A DNA stretch of 64,000 nt from contig OV884011.1 in assembly GCA_930367205.1 (NCBI GenBank), forward strand, positions 110,289,139 through 110,353,138. Reading direction: 5' to 3'. This DNA comes from Acanthosoma haemorrhoidale. Taxonomy: Eukaryota; Arthropoda; Insecta; Hemiptera; Acanthosomatidae. The notes under the pieces were generated by a model that was not told the DNA's origin, made no database searches, and worked only from the letters and a program-made list of their open reading frames with translations. The number at the start of each line of letters is the position of its first letter. Within the stretch, counting starts at the first letter, position 1. The translations under genes were made by a program, and so were the position numbers. This document shows, piece by piece, positions 21,999 through 32,675 of the stretch.

Positions 21999-22306
21999 TA
22001 TAAAGTGGAAACCAATCCCGGGGAAGCTTTCGAGTATGAGAAAAAAAGAGAAACTGCTCGGGCCTATTGGAGAGATACGATTGAGGAAAAAGTGATATAA
22101 ATGGGAGGAAGGAGAGGGAGGTGACAACCTTCCCGGCGATATAGAGATATCGAAACAGTTTTGGGCAATGGGAAAAAGTTATATGGCTGGTGCACGTCGG
22201 GCCACATCTGACGCAGCTAATGCCACCCCCACAGCTGCCCTGTCCTGACAAACTGCTGGCTCGTGCTCAGCCCTCGGCCTCCTAATTGAAGCAATTAGCA
22301 AGCAAG
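21999..22306 (+). promoter_or_regulatory. Possible promoter and first exon
   Basis: GGCTATAAAGTGG gives a TATA-like box at 21,999-22,005. The following sequence to 22,306 is richer in GC than its surroundings and ends CAAG|GTAAGC, a near-perfect splice donor at 22,307. No long coding frame is seen, so it would be a mostly untranslated first exon. No downstream exon was recognised, so this stays a guess. Confidence 0.22.
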
Positions 22307-22309
22307 GTA

Positions 22310-23217
22310 AGCTTACATATACTAGTTTAATTAATTCTAACGCTTGCGGGTATAAGCCTTGCTTAGGGAGAGCTATAGCTCCTAATTCCACACGCATCCT
22401 ATGCGTATTAGTCAAATATCATTCAATATTAGGATTTGTTGGATCTCTGACAGCCATTGAGCTGTTGTGTGCTCGTTCATGTGTGGCCCATATTATGCCT
22501 GTTTATGCTTACTGCCAATGTTTCAACTTGTCCAATCTGAACCATCTGCCTCAAGTTAAACCTTGTTCAACAAAAAAAAACAAAAGCTGTTGACTTTAAT
22601 AAACAATTTTCACTAAATTATCTTTTTTTTTAACAATTTTTCATGTTCGCTTAGTCAATATGTAGTATGTATACTCGTAATAATAAGAAATAACAAATAA
22701 TATCAAGTAATAACATTGTGACTTTAATCTCTAGTATGTATTTTACATCGTACTGTTGGCATAATAGGAGAGAAAAGAATAATATCATAATCACAATTTC
22801 TCTATACCTTATTATAAATAACTCATTTCTTTTTTTTTTTAAAGTTAAATGACGAAAATAATGCAAATCTAAATTACTGGGTATATTATGGAATTGTGGA
22901 TTTCTTGATTAGGTGTTGATTAGAACAATTTTCCTTTGAAGCAATTTTTAAGTAAAACGTGATTTTGTGTAATGTCTCCTCTCTATAATTAATGTTTGTA
23001 CATTGTAAGAACATTATGAATGAGAGAGGGATGGTATATAATATATATGGCAGGAACCGGTTGTCCAGCCCCTAGATGAATGTTCACAGTAGAATTAAAG
23101 TAGAAGATGAGGTTGGGTATGGTAACAGTGATCGAAAACACATTGCACTTGTGTCGCATCGAGACTAAAAACTAACCTCTGTGTGATCTGAGACTGTTAA
23201 GCTTAATTCCTGGTTCC
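22310..23217. other. AT-rich non-coding DNA
   Basis: No recognisable gene, RNA or repeat on either strand. Confidence 0.4.
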
Positions 23218-23412
23218 CAAGGGGTGTGTACCACGAAAGTAAGCTTTATTGACACACTTAATACGGCTTAAGGAAATTAATTACATTAAAATTAATTTGG
23301 TCTTTCGTCTGAAAGGCCAAATCGTGTCAATGGTTCAATTTTAATGTAATTAATTACCTTAATCCGTTTTAAGTGTACCAATAATACGTACTTTTGTGTG
23401 TCACGCCCCTTA
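23218..23412. mobile_element. Palindromic MITE-like element
   Basis: About 195 bp forming one imperfect palindrome. The left arm begins AAGGGGTGTG and includes ACACTTAATACGGCTTAAGG and AATTAATTACATTAAAATT; the right arm is its reverse complement with scattered changes and ends CACGCCCCTT. Arms are roughly 80-90 bp around a short centre near 23,315. This is the layout of a non-autonomous DNA transposon. A target duplication is not evident, so the superfamily is unknown. Confidence 0.7.
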
Positions 23413-24389
23413 GAAACTCGGCATAAAAATGTTGGGGTATTTACCAAATCCGGTGTTGGTCCTTTTCGATTATATCCTAGTTTCCTTTTAACCTATCTTT
23501 AAATTCTTCTCAATTTGTGTTGGTTGTATTGAACTCTGAAGAAAGATCTTATTAACAGTTTGCATTATATTATATGTCACTTATTGATTTTTGTTTTACT
23601 GCAGTGCCTTTCGTATTTATTATTATGAATGTCACACTTCCTTGGAATACTCCCGGAACGTTCTCTTGCCCTGACTATTAGTCGAATAGGCTCAGGTTAT
23701 TTAATTTTTTTGGATTTTCTGAACTATGCAGCCAATGCCCAAATGTGTTCACCGTGTCCTCCTCGGGATCAAATCATCGTAGGAAATCAAGTTGGGAAAA
23801 ATCCCATAACCATACAATCTATGTATTTGCCTTGAATCCTGGCATTTTCTTTTGTTTTCAGCTAGTATCTTTAGCGTATTGTCACTCACAGGCACTATCT
23901 CAATAGTCTGCACCAGATAAAGGAGACTGGCACAGATTTGGTCCTTTTATTATTCCGTATGTCCAGAATGGCTTAAGCTTTCGAGCATGAATTTTGTTGA
24001 AAAAGCGTGCTTGAAAATTTAAATTACCCACCAGCCTTCTAGAATGCGACATTTAAAACATTGCTTAAAAAATAATTTTATTTTTGCAGTGATAATAAAT
24101 AGTATAATCCTATCAAAGGCCACCTTATGTGATTAGCATTATTATTAACATAAAGGTATCACGATCATGATCCAGATCATTATCATAAAGGCTAAGAAGA
24201 AATCATTGATTTAAAAAAAAATTGTTATTTATTGATATATAATTTGTATGATAACTTAAATGGTTATTAGCCTACTTTCCCGAGAGCACATGAAATGTTC
24301 AATTTCACAAATATAATTTTTTTAAAGTGTGCGAATATTATCAATAAATTTATGTGAGAAACAAATATAGTTTACTCAATCACATATTT

Positions 24390-24470
24390 CAATTAGGGGA
24401 GGTAGTGGGTTCCATACCCAACACTGCCCAACTATGTGTGTTTGTGAATCTTTGACGACCAATAAATTAA
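24390..24470 (+). repeat. tRNA-like (B-box) stretch inside foldback arm
   Basis: The arm contains AGGTAGTGGGTTCCATACCC here. The right arm (25,880-25,925, minus strand) has the better version GTGGGTTCGATACCC, close to the pol III B-box GGTTCGANTCC. It suggests a SINE-like component; an A-box is not clear. Confidence 0.35.
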
Positions 24471-24829
24471 TTAATGGGTGTTACTGTCATTTACCATTTG
24501 AAATATTGATTTATTTATGTATGTAGTAATAAAGCACACCAACAGCATAGACAAATAAAAAGAAACATAAATACCAATATTTATAATAATATAAACCCAC
24601 AGGATATAGAAAAAAATGTGTCTATATTTGCTCATTAGTTTTAGGAGAGAGACGATTGTATGCTGGTACTAATGTATGTTGAAAAAACGCAATGAGACTT
24701 CTAAAATATATATTTTTTATTGATATATTATACTCAATTGACATTCATTTACATATTTATAGGAACAATAACAAAAGGCAGAGAGAGAGAAAGATACAGT
24801 ATAATAATTCTTAGTTTAATAGACAACCT

Positions 24830-24990
24830 TGTGGACTTGGGGGGCCTCTGGGCTGTTTGTAAATATTGTATGTATGAATGAGCGAGTGAATGATGAATTG
24901 TAAATATGCTATGAATGTTAACATTTATCTCAATTACTTATTGCCTAATAAAAGGCAGATTGTAATTTTATCTTAATAAAAATTGTTGTT
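24830..24990 (+). mobile_element. JkA 3' UTR fragment in foldback spacer
   Basis: Matches the JkA tail: GGCTGTTTGTAAATATTGTA, AATGAGCGAGTGAATGATGA, the terminal hairpin (TTGCCTAATAAAAGGCAG near 24,940) and GATTGTAATTTTA. A very short 5'-truncated insertion. Confidence 0.8.
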
Positions 24991-26369
24991 GAATCTAAAA
25001 AAAGTTTAATAGATAATATGATTGGCTAACAAAAGACTTCAGCATTTTCGGAACTAACATGGCGAAAACAGCACTAAAACCGATTTGGTAATTTTTTTAT
25101 CGTTCAAAAAGAGTTAGTTAATTATTTACCACACTTAAGTCCTGATTTTCGGTATTTATTGTTAAATTTATATTATTTTTTAAAAATGCCAAATCTGGGT
25201 TATTTTAATTGATTTTATGAATTTATATGTGAAACGCCTTGATAATACCACTTGACGTAAGTATCAAGAACACATGACGCATTTTGAATCGCTTTGTTTA
25301 TTTATTAGACGGATTTCCAGGATGTTATTGTCATATACATTGAAACGATATATAACACATTTTACATTTACAAGGAGGAGGGATGGCTTTAATTTAACGT
25401 GTAGTTAAGGAGGATGATGTCCCCTCATTTCGACGACTCTCTTTGATGTTCCTTGTTGGGTACAGCTGAGCTGAAACCGTAGCGGCAGTCTTGTCAGTGT
25501 TAGATCTCATTCATCTGTCGCATGAACTTTCTTGAGGCCTTTCACCTTACAATTAGCGATTTTTAAGACACAACTAGATCCAAGTGAGGAAGTAACATAT
25601 TGACTTAATATATATATTTTAGAAGTCTCCTTGCGTTTTTCTAACGTATATCAATACCAGCATACAATCGTCTCTCTCCTAAAACTAATGAGCAAATATA
25701 GACACATTTTTTTCTATATCCTGTGGGTTTATATTATTATAAATATTGGTATTTATGTTTCTTTCTATTTGTCTATGCTGTTGGTGTGCTTTATTACTGC
25801 ATACATAAATAAATCAATATTTCAAATAGTAAAAGACAGTAACACCCATTAATTAATTTATTAGTCGTCAAAGATTCACAAACACACATAGTATGGCAGT
25901 GTTGGGTATCGAACCCACTACCTCCCCTAATTGAAATCGGTGATTGAGTAAACGATATTTGTTTCTCACATAAATATATTGATAATATTCGCACACTTAT
26001 ATTTATATATTATATATATATATATTTGTGAAATTGAACATTTCATGTGCTCTCGGGAAAGTAGGCTGATAACCATTTAAGATATCATACAAATTATATA
26101 TCAATAAATAACAATTTTTTTCAAATCAATGATTTCTTCTTAGCCTTTATGATAATGATCTGGATTATGATCGTGATACCTTTATGGTATTAATAATGCT
26201 AATCACATAAGGTGGCCTTTGATAGGATTATACTATTTATTACCACCGCAAAAATAGGATTATTTTTGTAACCAACATTTCAACTGTCGCATTCTAGAAG
26301 GCTGATGGGTACTTTAAATTTTCAAGCACGCTTTCTCAACAAAATTTACGCTGGAAAGGTTAAGCCAAT

Positions 26370-26931
26370 ATTTGCGTCTCTAAGCACCTATGTATATGTA
26401 GTACGTCACCCCAATGCAGGAAAGGCTTCCTTCCTCATAATGTAACGTAAATGTAAGCCCTCGCCTACTTCTTTTACATAAACAACAAAAACCCACGATC
26501 ACACAATAACCTAATAAATAACCTAAAAATTGCAAAACAAACTGTGAAATGAAACGCCTTTAATGTAATTTTTTTTGTTATTTCTTGTTTTATTGATGAG
26601 CCCGATAAAATTAAATAAACGCTTTTCTGCCTATTAAAAACTAACTTTACCCTAACAGAGAAATTTAGATCAATAATCACACTAACAACAAGGAAACAAT
26701 AAAAATTAATTTTGATGAAAGTTACATACCGGAAAAGCCATTCCATTCCATCAAATTAATTCCGCTTTTAGAGTCACCATTATGTTAGTTATTGTGAAAT
26801 TACAAAAAACGTTGATGAAGTTTTTTTCTCCTCTGGGAATCGCAAATAAACCAAATAATTCTACACACTCCTACTAAATTTAAATAATAAGCATGAAAAC
26901 GGCATTAAGGCACAAAGTAAGGAAATATTAA
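26370..26931. other. AT-rich non-coding DNA
   Basis: Nothing recognised. A possible 10-bp target repeat GAAATATTAA at 26,922-26,931 pairs with 30,626-30,635 around the JkA copy. Confidence 0.4.
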
Positions 26932-27251
26932 CATTTTTTAACATTTAAATTCCTTTATTGTGCTAAAATTACAATCTGCCTTTTATAAGGCAATAAGTAA
27001 TTAAGATAAATGCTCTCATTCATACCATATTTACAGTTCATCATTCACTCGCTCATTCATACAATATTTACAGACAGCCCAGAGACCCCCCAAATCCACC
27101 GCGAAGAGATCTTGGGAAGTCCCCCACGCTCCTCCGTCAGCCGCGTCACCGGATACTAGCCAGTGGAGGCTGACCAAAAGCGTGAGAGCCACAGACGCTC
27201 AGGACATGATTGGAGAAACTGGCCATTGCCAGGACTCCCACTGTCACGCGT

Positions 27252-28363
27252 TTATAGTAGGTCACGAGGCCACTGCCGTTTCAGTCTCCGAGGAGGTTTA
27301 TAGGGATGAGTGGCGCAGTGCAATGACTGTGCTACAGGATTAGGGTGGTTGGAAAGGCTACTGTGGAATTTCATAAACTTGGAAGGGATGAGTACTAGAA
27401 TGTAGGGTATGTTAAGGTCGTTATGAAGGGTTTTGTTGCTGACATAATAAGGGGCATTTACTATTGTTCTCAGGACTTTTGATTGAAAGGATTGGATACG
27501 CTTGGTGTTCGACTTTTTTACTGTCCCCCATAGCTCTATTCCGTATGTCCAGATTGGTTTAAGTATAACTTTGTAGATTAGTAGTTTATTTTCTATTGAG
27601 AGATGGGATGTCCTTTGAAGTAGTCTGTACAGTTGTCCAAAGCGTCTGTTTAGTTCTTGTCTTTTTAGTCTCGTATGTGGGTTCCAGGTCAATCGTTTGT
27701 CAAGATGGAAGCCTAAGTACCGTACTGTCTCGGATACAGGGAGAGGAACAGAATTAAAATAAACTAGTGGACAAGACTTGCGACAAAGGGTGAAGGTAAT
27801 GTGGGAGCATTTTGCTTCATTAACTTTGATCCGCCATTGATTGCACCAATACTCGATCTCGTCAAGGTGTTTTTGAAGGTTATGGGATGCTATGTCGGGG
27901 TCTGGGTGGGATGACAAGACTGCAGTGTCATCTGCAAATGTGGCCAAGAAGGTATTGGGAGTAGAGGGGACATCAGCGGTGTATAGGTTAGAGAGGATGG
28001 GGCCCAGGACACTGCCCTGTGGAACTCCTGCATTTATGGGATAGTAGTTAGAGTATTCTAAACCACAGTGGACTTGGAAGAAGCGGTTTGAAAGGTAGGA
28101 CTGTAGGATTAGGAAAAGGGTCTGTGGTAAATATCTTTTGAGCTTGTAGAGCAAACCTGCGTGCCAAACCCTGTCAAAAGCTTGAGCTATATCGAAAAAG
28201 GCAGCAGTGCAATACTGTTTGGTTTCAAGGGCTGAGGAGATGTGATCAACAACGCGAAGGCCTTGTTGAGCAGTGGAATGTCGTTGGCAGAAACCAAACT
28301 GGTGTGTGGGAAAAAGGTTTTTGGATTCAACAATTGGAAGTAGACGTTTTAGTAGGAGTTTCT
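27252..28363 (-). pseudogene. JkA ORF2 RT and C-terminal region, copy B
   Basis: The open minus-strand frame runs from the RT palm-fingers (QFGFCQRHSTAQQGL, then AFFDIAQAFDRVWHAG) through AGVPQGSVLGPIL and ATFADDTAVLSS (catalytic Asp pair retained) to the thumb and C-terminal region ending RQWPRDLL. It is uninterrupted for about 370 codons but headless: the upstream part was lost at the break near 28,363. The frame contains one Met codon (SKFMKFHS) where other copies have Thr. The polymerase would copy element RNA at the nicked target. Confidence 0.85.
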
Positions 28364-28958
28364 TAGTTAAGTTAAGTTAGGAGTTAGTAGGAGAATGGAT
28401 AAGGAGTCGGAACGATCCAGTTATGGATTATGTTTAACGGGGATAAGCTAGGAGACAAGATTTGTGAGTCCGATGGAGTCTAGAAAGGAGATGAATTGGG
28501 AGTCAGAAGTGGATTTATTAGGAGGGCAGTACACTGATGCTAGTGTAAGGGGAAAAGTGAAGGTGGTGATTGACACTGCAGTGGATTGAAGGAAATCATG
28601 TGCTACCAGAGGAACTATGTGGTGGGATATGAAGTTATGGACAATGACAGCGGTACCTGCATGAGCTCTTCCATCTGGATGATCAGTTCAATAAGTCTGG
28701 TACTGTCGAACGGTAAATGGTCGTTTACTCGTAAGTCTTGTTTCAGTAATGAGAGCTACGTCGATGTTTTTGTCGTGGAGTAGTGCTGTCAGTTCGTTAG
28801 TGTGGGTGCGAACACCATTCGCATTCCAAAGGAGAATGGATAAGGAGTCGGAACGGTCCACTTATGGATTATGATTAACGGGGATAAGCTAGGAGACAAG
28901 ATTTGTGAGTCCGATGGAGTCTAGAAAGGAGATGAATTGGGAGTCAGAAGTGGATTTA
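28364..28958 (-). pseudogene. Scrambled and duplicated ORF1/ORF2 junction with endonuclease start
   Basis: Two copies of a ~140-bp block (28,393-28,538; 28,832-28,967) each join the ORF1 tail directly to an endonuclease segment that normally lies about 370 bp downstream, at the novel joint TTTGTGAG|TCCGATGGAG. Between them lies the first third of the endonuclease (WNANGV, ITETRL and RTYHTYRT-type blocks on the minus strand). The natural TAA-GTG junction is at 28,864-28,859; the duplicate has TAA-CTG at 28,423-28,418. This arose by deletion plus tandem duplication. Confidence 0.75.
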
Positions 28959-30254
28959 TTAGGAGGCACTGGAGGAGGCGAGAAGTGAAATGAGAGGGGT
29001 AATTAGGGTTCTGAACTCTGTAAGGAATGAGGTTAATAGGCTGGTGAGATCCGAAGAACTTGAAGGTGGAGGAATATGCGAGATGTGTGGTTGAGGATGG
29101 GATTGAGCTTGAGGGTTAACGGGATGAATGGAATGCTGGGAAAGGTGATCTTGTGGACAGGGAGTGGGCGGTGCCTGTGCCTGCTCTCTGTTACAAACGG
29201 CATCGGCAAAAGAGACAAAAGGCCTTAAATTTCTGGCTGGGCCGCTTCTTGCTGCAAGTTTTTTCTCTTCTGGCTGTCGACGTTGTTCTGTCCTGGACTT
29301 CAGCGTTCTGTATGCCTCGCAGTCCTTGTAGTTGGCTGGATGTCCTTGATGGCAAAGCACGCATACCGCAGGCGATTTAAGGGGCTTTTTGCACAATTCG
29401 GTTTTGTGCTGCCCACTGCACTTAACACACCTGGGAGGGTGGTGGCAGTAAGATTTTGTATGCCCATACGCCTGACAGTTATGGCACTGGACGATATCGC
29501 GATTGGGATACGGTTTTTCAACCTGTACCCTAGTGTAGTACAGGCTTGTTAGGTCGTATATCTTCTCGACTCCAGGTGTCCTCTCGAAATCAACAAACAA
29601 CAGTGGTAATGCCGTTTTTATTGTTTCATCCTGTTGCCTATCCTCGCGCAACACGTTTGTTATTTGGCGAACTTTGTACCCGAGAGCTGAGAGTTCTTCT
29701 TCTATTTCGTCAGCTGGTGTGGTTGGGTGCAAATTTCTGATCACCACTCGGAGTGATCGTTCCTGCTTTAATTGGTAGGTGTGGTAGTCTGCATTGGTTT
29801 CATCTAAATATTTAACAATCGCTCGATAAGTATCGGGAGTGTCTGGGGAAATTTTTGCATCCCGAGAGCGATTGAGGCACGTATATTTTCCGGTACCTAC
29901 AATTTTGCTCATTTGTGAGCATAGTAATTTGAAGTTGCTAATGTTGCGTACAAAAAGAGCAGGCGGTTTGGGCTGTGTTGGAGATTTGTTGACTTCCATT
30001 TCTTCTGTTGGGATATTTCTCAAAGCCTCAAAGGTGTTTGGCGTGAAAAAAGGCGACTCTAAGGCTGTTTCTTTTTTGGATGTGCTGGCCTGTGGAGGTA
30101 TCTCCTCCATGGAACTAGCTGCAGAGGAGGTCATTTGTACGTTCCTATTCGACCTTCTTGGTTTTCGCTTTACAGGCGACGGTGTTGGAGTTGGACCTAG
30201 TGATCTAGATCTTTTTTTCTTATTTTGAGACATTAGTTGTTGATAAAATCTCAT
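28959..30254 (-). CDS. JkA ORF1 nucleic-acid-binding protein, copy B
   Basis: An open frame of about 431 residues. The start is placed at 30,254 (MRFYQQLMSQ), matching the start of copy C; the frame is also open upstream to 30,305. A basic Ser/Arg-rich N terminus (KKKRSRSLGP) is followed by SNFKLLCSQMSKIVG, a PRE_C2HC-like region (LRVVIRNLHPTTPADEIEEE to TSLYYTRVQVEKP), three CCHC knuckles (CHNCQAYGHTKSYC; CVKCSGQHKTELC; CVLCHQGHPANYKDC) and a Pro/Ser tail. Jockey ORF1 proteins bind element RNA and take the particle to the nucleus. The last residues differ from other copies because of the rearrangement. The domains look intact. Confidence 0.85.
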   Translation of the reverse strand: MRFYQQLMSQNKKKRSRSLGPTPTPSPVKRKPRRSNRNVQMTSSAASSMEEIPPQASTSKKETALESPFFTPNTFEALRNIPTEEMEVNKSPTQPKPPALFVRNISNFKLLCSQMSKIVGTGKYTCLNRSRDAKISPDTPDTYRAIVKYLDETNADYHTYQLKQERSLRVVIRNLHPTTPADEIEEELSALGYKVRQITNVLREDRQQDETIKTALPLLFVDFERTPGVEKIYDLTSLYYTRVQVEKPYPNRDIVQCHNCQAYGHTKSYCHHPPRCVKCSGQHKTELCKKPLKSPAVCVLCHQGHPANYKDCEAYRTLKSRTEQRRQPEEKKLAARSGPARNLRPFVSFADAVCNREQAQAPPTPCPQDHLSQHSIHPVNPQAQSHPQPHISHIPPPSSSSDLTSLLTSFLTEFRTLITPLISLLASSSAS

Positions 30255-30280
30255 TTTTTTTATTAGTAGAAAAGAAGTAC

Positions 30281-30362
30281 GTAGCGCCGTGGGATTCAAG
30301 CTCACAATTCCCAGTGGCGAGTCACGGGTCTTGGCTCTGAGCCACTAGACCGAATGGCTCAG
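30281..30362 (-). repeat. tRNA-like module in JkA 5' UTR, copy B
   Basis: The minus strand reads GGTCTAGTGGCTCAGAGCC (A-box-like TGGCTCAGAGCC), then a GACCCGTGACTCGCC stretch, then TGTGAGCTTGAATCCCA (B-box-like), ending GGCGCTAC. Layout and spacing resemble a tRNA with a long variable arm. The same module occurs at 41,526-41,608. Confidence 0.5.
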
Positions 30363-30879
30363 AGAACTATCGTTAGTGAACGTCGAGTAAGGCGTTGCAA
30401 TATGGCCGACTACTCAATCCGATATCACTTATCACACTTCACTCTAAATATAATAAGCAATTTACTCACTCTTGAGGGCTCCCTCGTGGCCAGCTCCCTC
30501 AAGTTGCCTGCTGGAACAATGTTTTAACTGAACTATGGCCTATAGACGGTAGTATATAGTGTTTGAATGACGAGCGATGTACAGAGATGTTCTAAAAGGT
30601 AGCGCATGCGCAAAAAAAAAAATTAGAAATATTAATACTAGAACTTTGTGGAAACATAGGTGGTTTATTAGATCATTGAAACATCATGAATTTTGTTGTT
30701 ATTTTTTTAATTCCATAAAGTTGGTTTTAGATTAGGTCATAGAGCGTTTAAAACGCTTTCGTAAAATTGAATAATCAAGACTTTACAATACGGGACATGT
30801 GTGTCGATATTCAATCTAGGAGCGAGGCCAGTTAATTGATTATTGAGGTAGGGTGGACACTTATTTCACATAGATTAGC

Positions 30880-31385
30880 CAGAAACTACTATCCCATAAA
30901 AGGAGGGGTTCCACAGGGCGGTGTCCTGGGTCCCATTCTATATAACTTATACACCACTGATGTCACCTGTACACCATAATAGCTTCTTGGTAACATTTGA
31001 AGATGAGACTGTAGTCCTTTCATCCCACCCACTCCGATATAGCTTCCCATAAGGTTCAAAAACACCTTGATGAGATCGAGTATTTGTGTAACCATTGACG
31101 GATCAAAGTTAATGAAGAAAGATTTTCCCACATTACCTTTGCCCTATGCCGCAAGTCCTGTCCACTAGTTTTTTTTTAATTCCATTCCTCTTCCGAGGCA
31201 ATACGGTATGCAGGCTTCTATCTCGTCAAAAGACTGACATGGAACCCACACACGAGGCTAAAATGACAAGAACTAAGCAGACGCTTTGGTCAGCTATACA
31301 GACTACTTCCAAGGACAAGCTATGGGGGGCAACAAAAAAGCCGAACATCAAGCGTATCCACTCCTTTCAATCAAAAGTCCTGAGA
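30880..31385 (+). mobile_element. JkA ORF2 fragment (RT palm to C-terminal region)
   Basis: Plus-strand relic with AACTACTATCCCATAAAAGG, then GVPQGGVLGPILYNLYT, a damaged FADD block, and KRIHSFQSKVLR. Both ends are lost and there are several internal deletions. It lies about 270 bp from the 5' end of copy B in opposite orientation. Confidence 0.75.
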
Positions 31386-31389
31386 TTAG

Positions 31390-32670
31390 GCAGATTTTCT
31401 TTTAGGGTGATGGATTTGTCTGATCTCATGTTAAGTTGCAAAGTTAGTATCCTGTTAAGCTTATCAGAAGTGTAAACTAATTTCAGCTTTAAAACTGTGG
31501 ATTAATATTTTATGATGAGCTGGAAGATGTTAAAAAAATAAATGTTAGTTCAGACGGTGGATAGAGCGTCGGATCAATAATGAATTCTACATCTAGAACA
31601 CCTACTTTTTAATAATAATAATAATTCGACAAATATTCGTCGTTACGTAAAGCAATCTTGAGCAGTATTTTATTAAGTTGCTCTTCGCAAACAAATGATC
31701 ATAATACTTCAACCTGAATAATAACTGATTAGAATTAGATGTCGATTGAAGTTCTGGGTTTGTTTGTCACAGGAAGAAATTGGTTTAGAGAAACGGGCAG
31801 AAAACCATTGTGCAAGGTAGTTAGATTAAAGAAGTAAAAGCCCCATCTGAAGAATTCAAAGCTTTTCTAAGGAATACAAATGACATCCTTCGAATCTTTA
31901 AATCGGGAAATTCAGCACAAATACTATTTCTTTTAAAGGTTTTCGACCACAATCGAAAAAAGGAAACCTTTTATTGAGTACGAATAGTCCTCTAAACCTA
32001 TTGTTCCCTCTCCTGTATTTATAAACTCAGACAAAACTAGGTTAAAACCATAAGTGTGATACTTAAAATAAAATAAATTTACTTCCAATAATTATTCTAC
32101 TTATAGAAAGTATTCGTGTAAGAGCACATATTGATGATATGACAAGAGTGGCTGTTTATAAAAGAGCTTGAGACAAAACTAATATATGTATATATTACAA
32201 ATTTATTATAATAGTTATAAAAAAACAAAAAATCATTTTACTTCTAATTCATTCTTTATATCTCAGGTTACGTTCTTGACAACCAAACATTTACGTGCAC
32301 GAAAAAAATAAATAAAAACTTTAATACATTTATAGTTTTTGAGTTGTTTACTAATTTTTCGTTGAATGATTGCTTTGCTTCATCAAGTATGGAATACAGC
32401 AAATACAATATTGCCCAATCCTGCTGTAGAGTCCGCGCATATGATGTATGCATTTCTTTGATGGCATGCGCTGGTCTAATATGTTTGTCCATCCGCAAAC
32501 TGGAGCAAATCCTCATCTATATCAACAAACGACTGGACCCGCTCATTTTTTTCACGCACTTCTTCGAATTTATATACGTTTGTATAAATTATTTAAATTT
32601 AATAAATTATAGAGGGCAATCAAAAAATATTAACAACAGAAATGTTTTTTTTTTGTTTTAGCCAAGTGTT
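31390..32670. other. AT-rich non-coding DNA
   Basis: No motif-bearing frame recognised. It separates two JkA fragments of the same orientation (30,880-31,385 and 32,676-33,361), so it could be an insertion into one older copy, but its ends show no element signature. Confidence 0.35.
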
Positions 32671-32675
32671 CTAAC

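Larger units (their letters stand above)
23972..26366. repeat. Large foldback: two ~750-bp inverted arms around ~890-bp spacer
   Basis: Left arm 23,972-24,715 is the reverse complement, with scattered differences, of right arm 25,608-26,366. Landmarks shared by both arms are AAGCGTGCTTGAAAATTTAA, CAAAGGCCACCTTATGTGAT, TTTCCCGAGAGCACATGAAA, CACACCAACAGCATAGACAA and GAGAGACGATTGTATGCTGG. The spacer holds a Jockey tail and otherwise unrecognised sequence. It may be a foldback-type DNA transposon or two inverted copies of one repeat. No transposase is visible. Confidence 0.85.
26932..30625 (-). mobile_element. JkA Jockey retrotransposon, rearranged copy (copy B)
   Basis: Minus-strand copy with a 5' UTR, ORF1, a scrambled ORF1/ORF2 junction, a 3' half of ORF2 and a long-type 3' UTR. 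The 5' end carries GCGCATGCGC at 30,602-30,611 as in copy C. The endonuclease-to-RT middle of ORF2 is missing, and a segment at the ORF2 start is present twice (28,393-28,538 and 28,832-28,967). The candidate target repeat GAAATATTAA is AT-rich and only suggestive. Confidence 0.9.

Noticed and set aside
29153..30228. Long plus-strand frames opposite the Jockey ORF1 (also at 40,479-41,458)
   Set aside because: Shadows of the minus-strand ORF1 frames; they recur wherever ORF1 occurs and have no motifs of their own.
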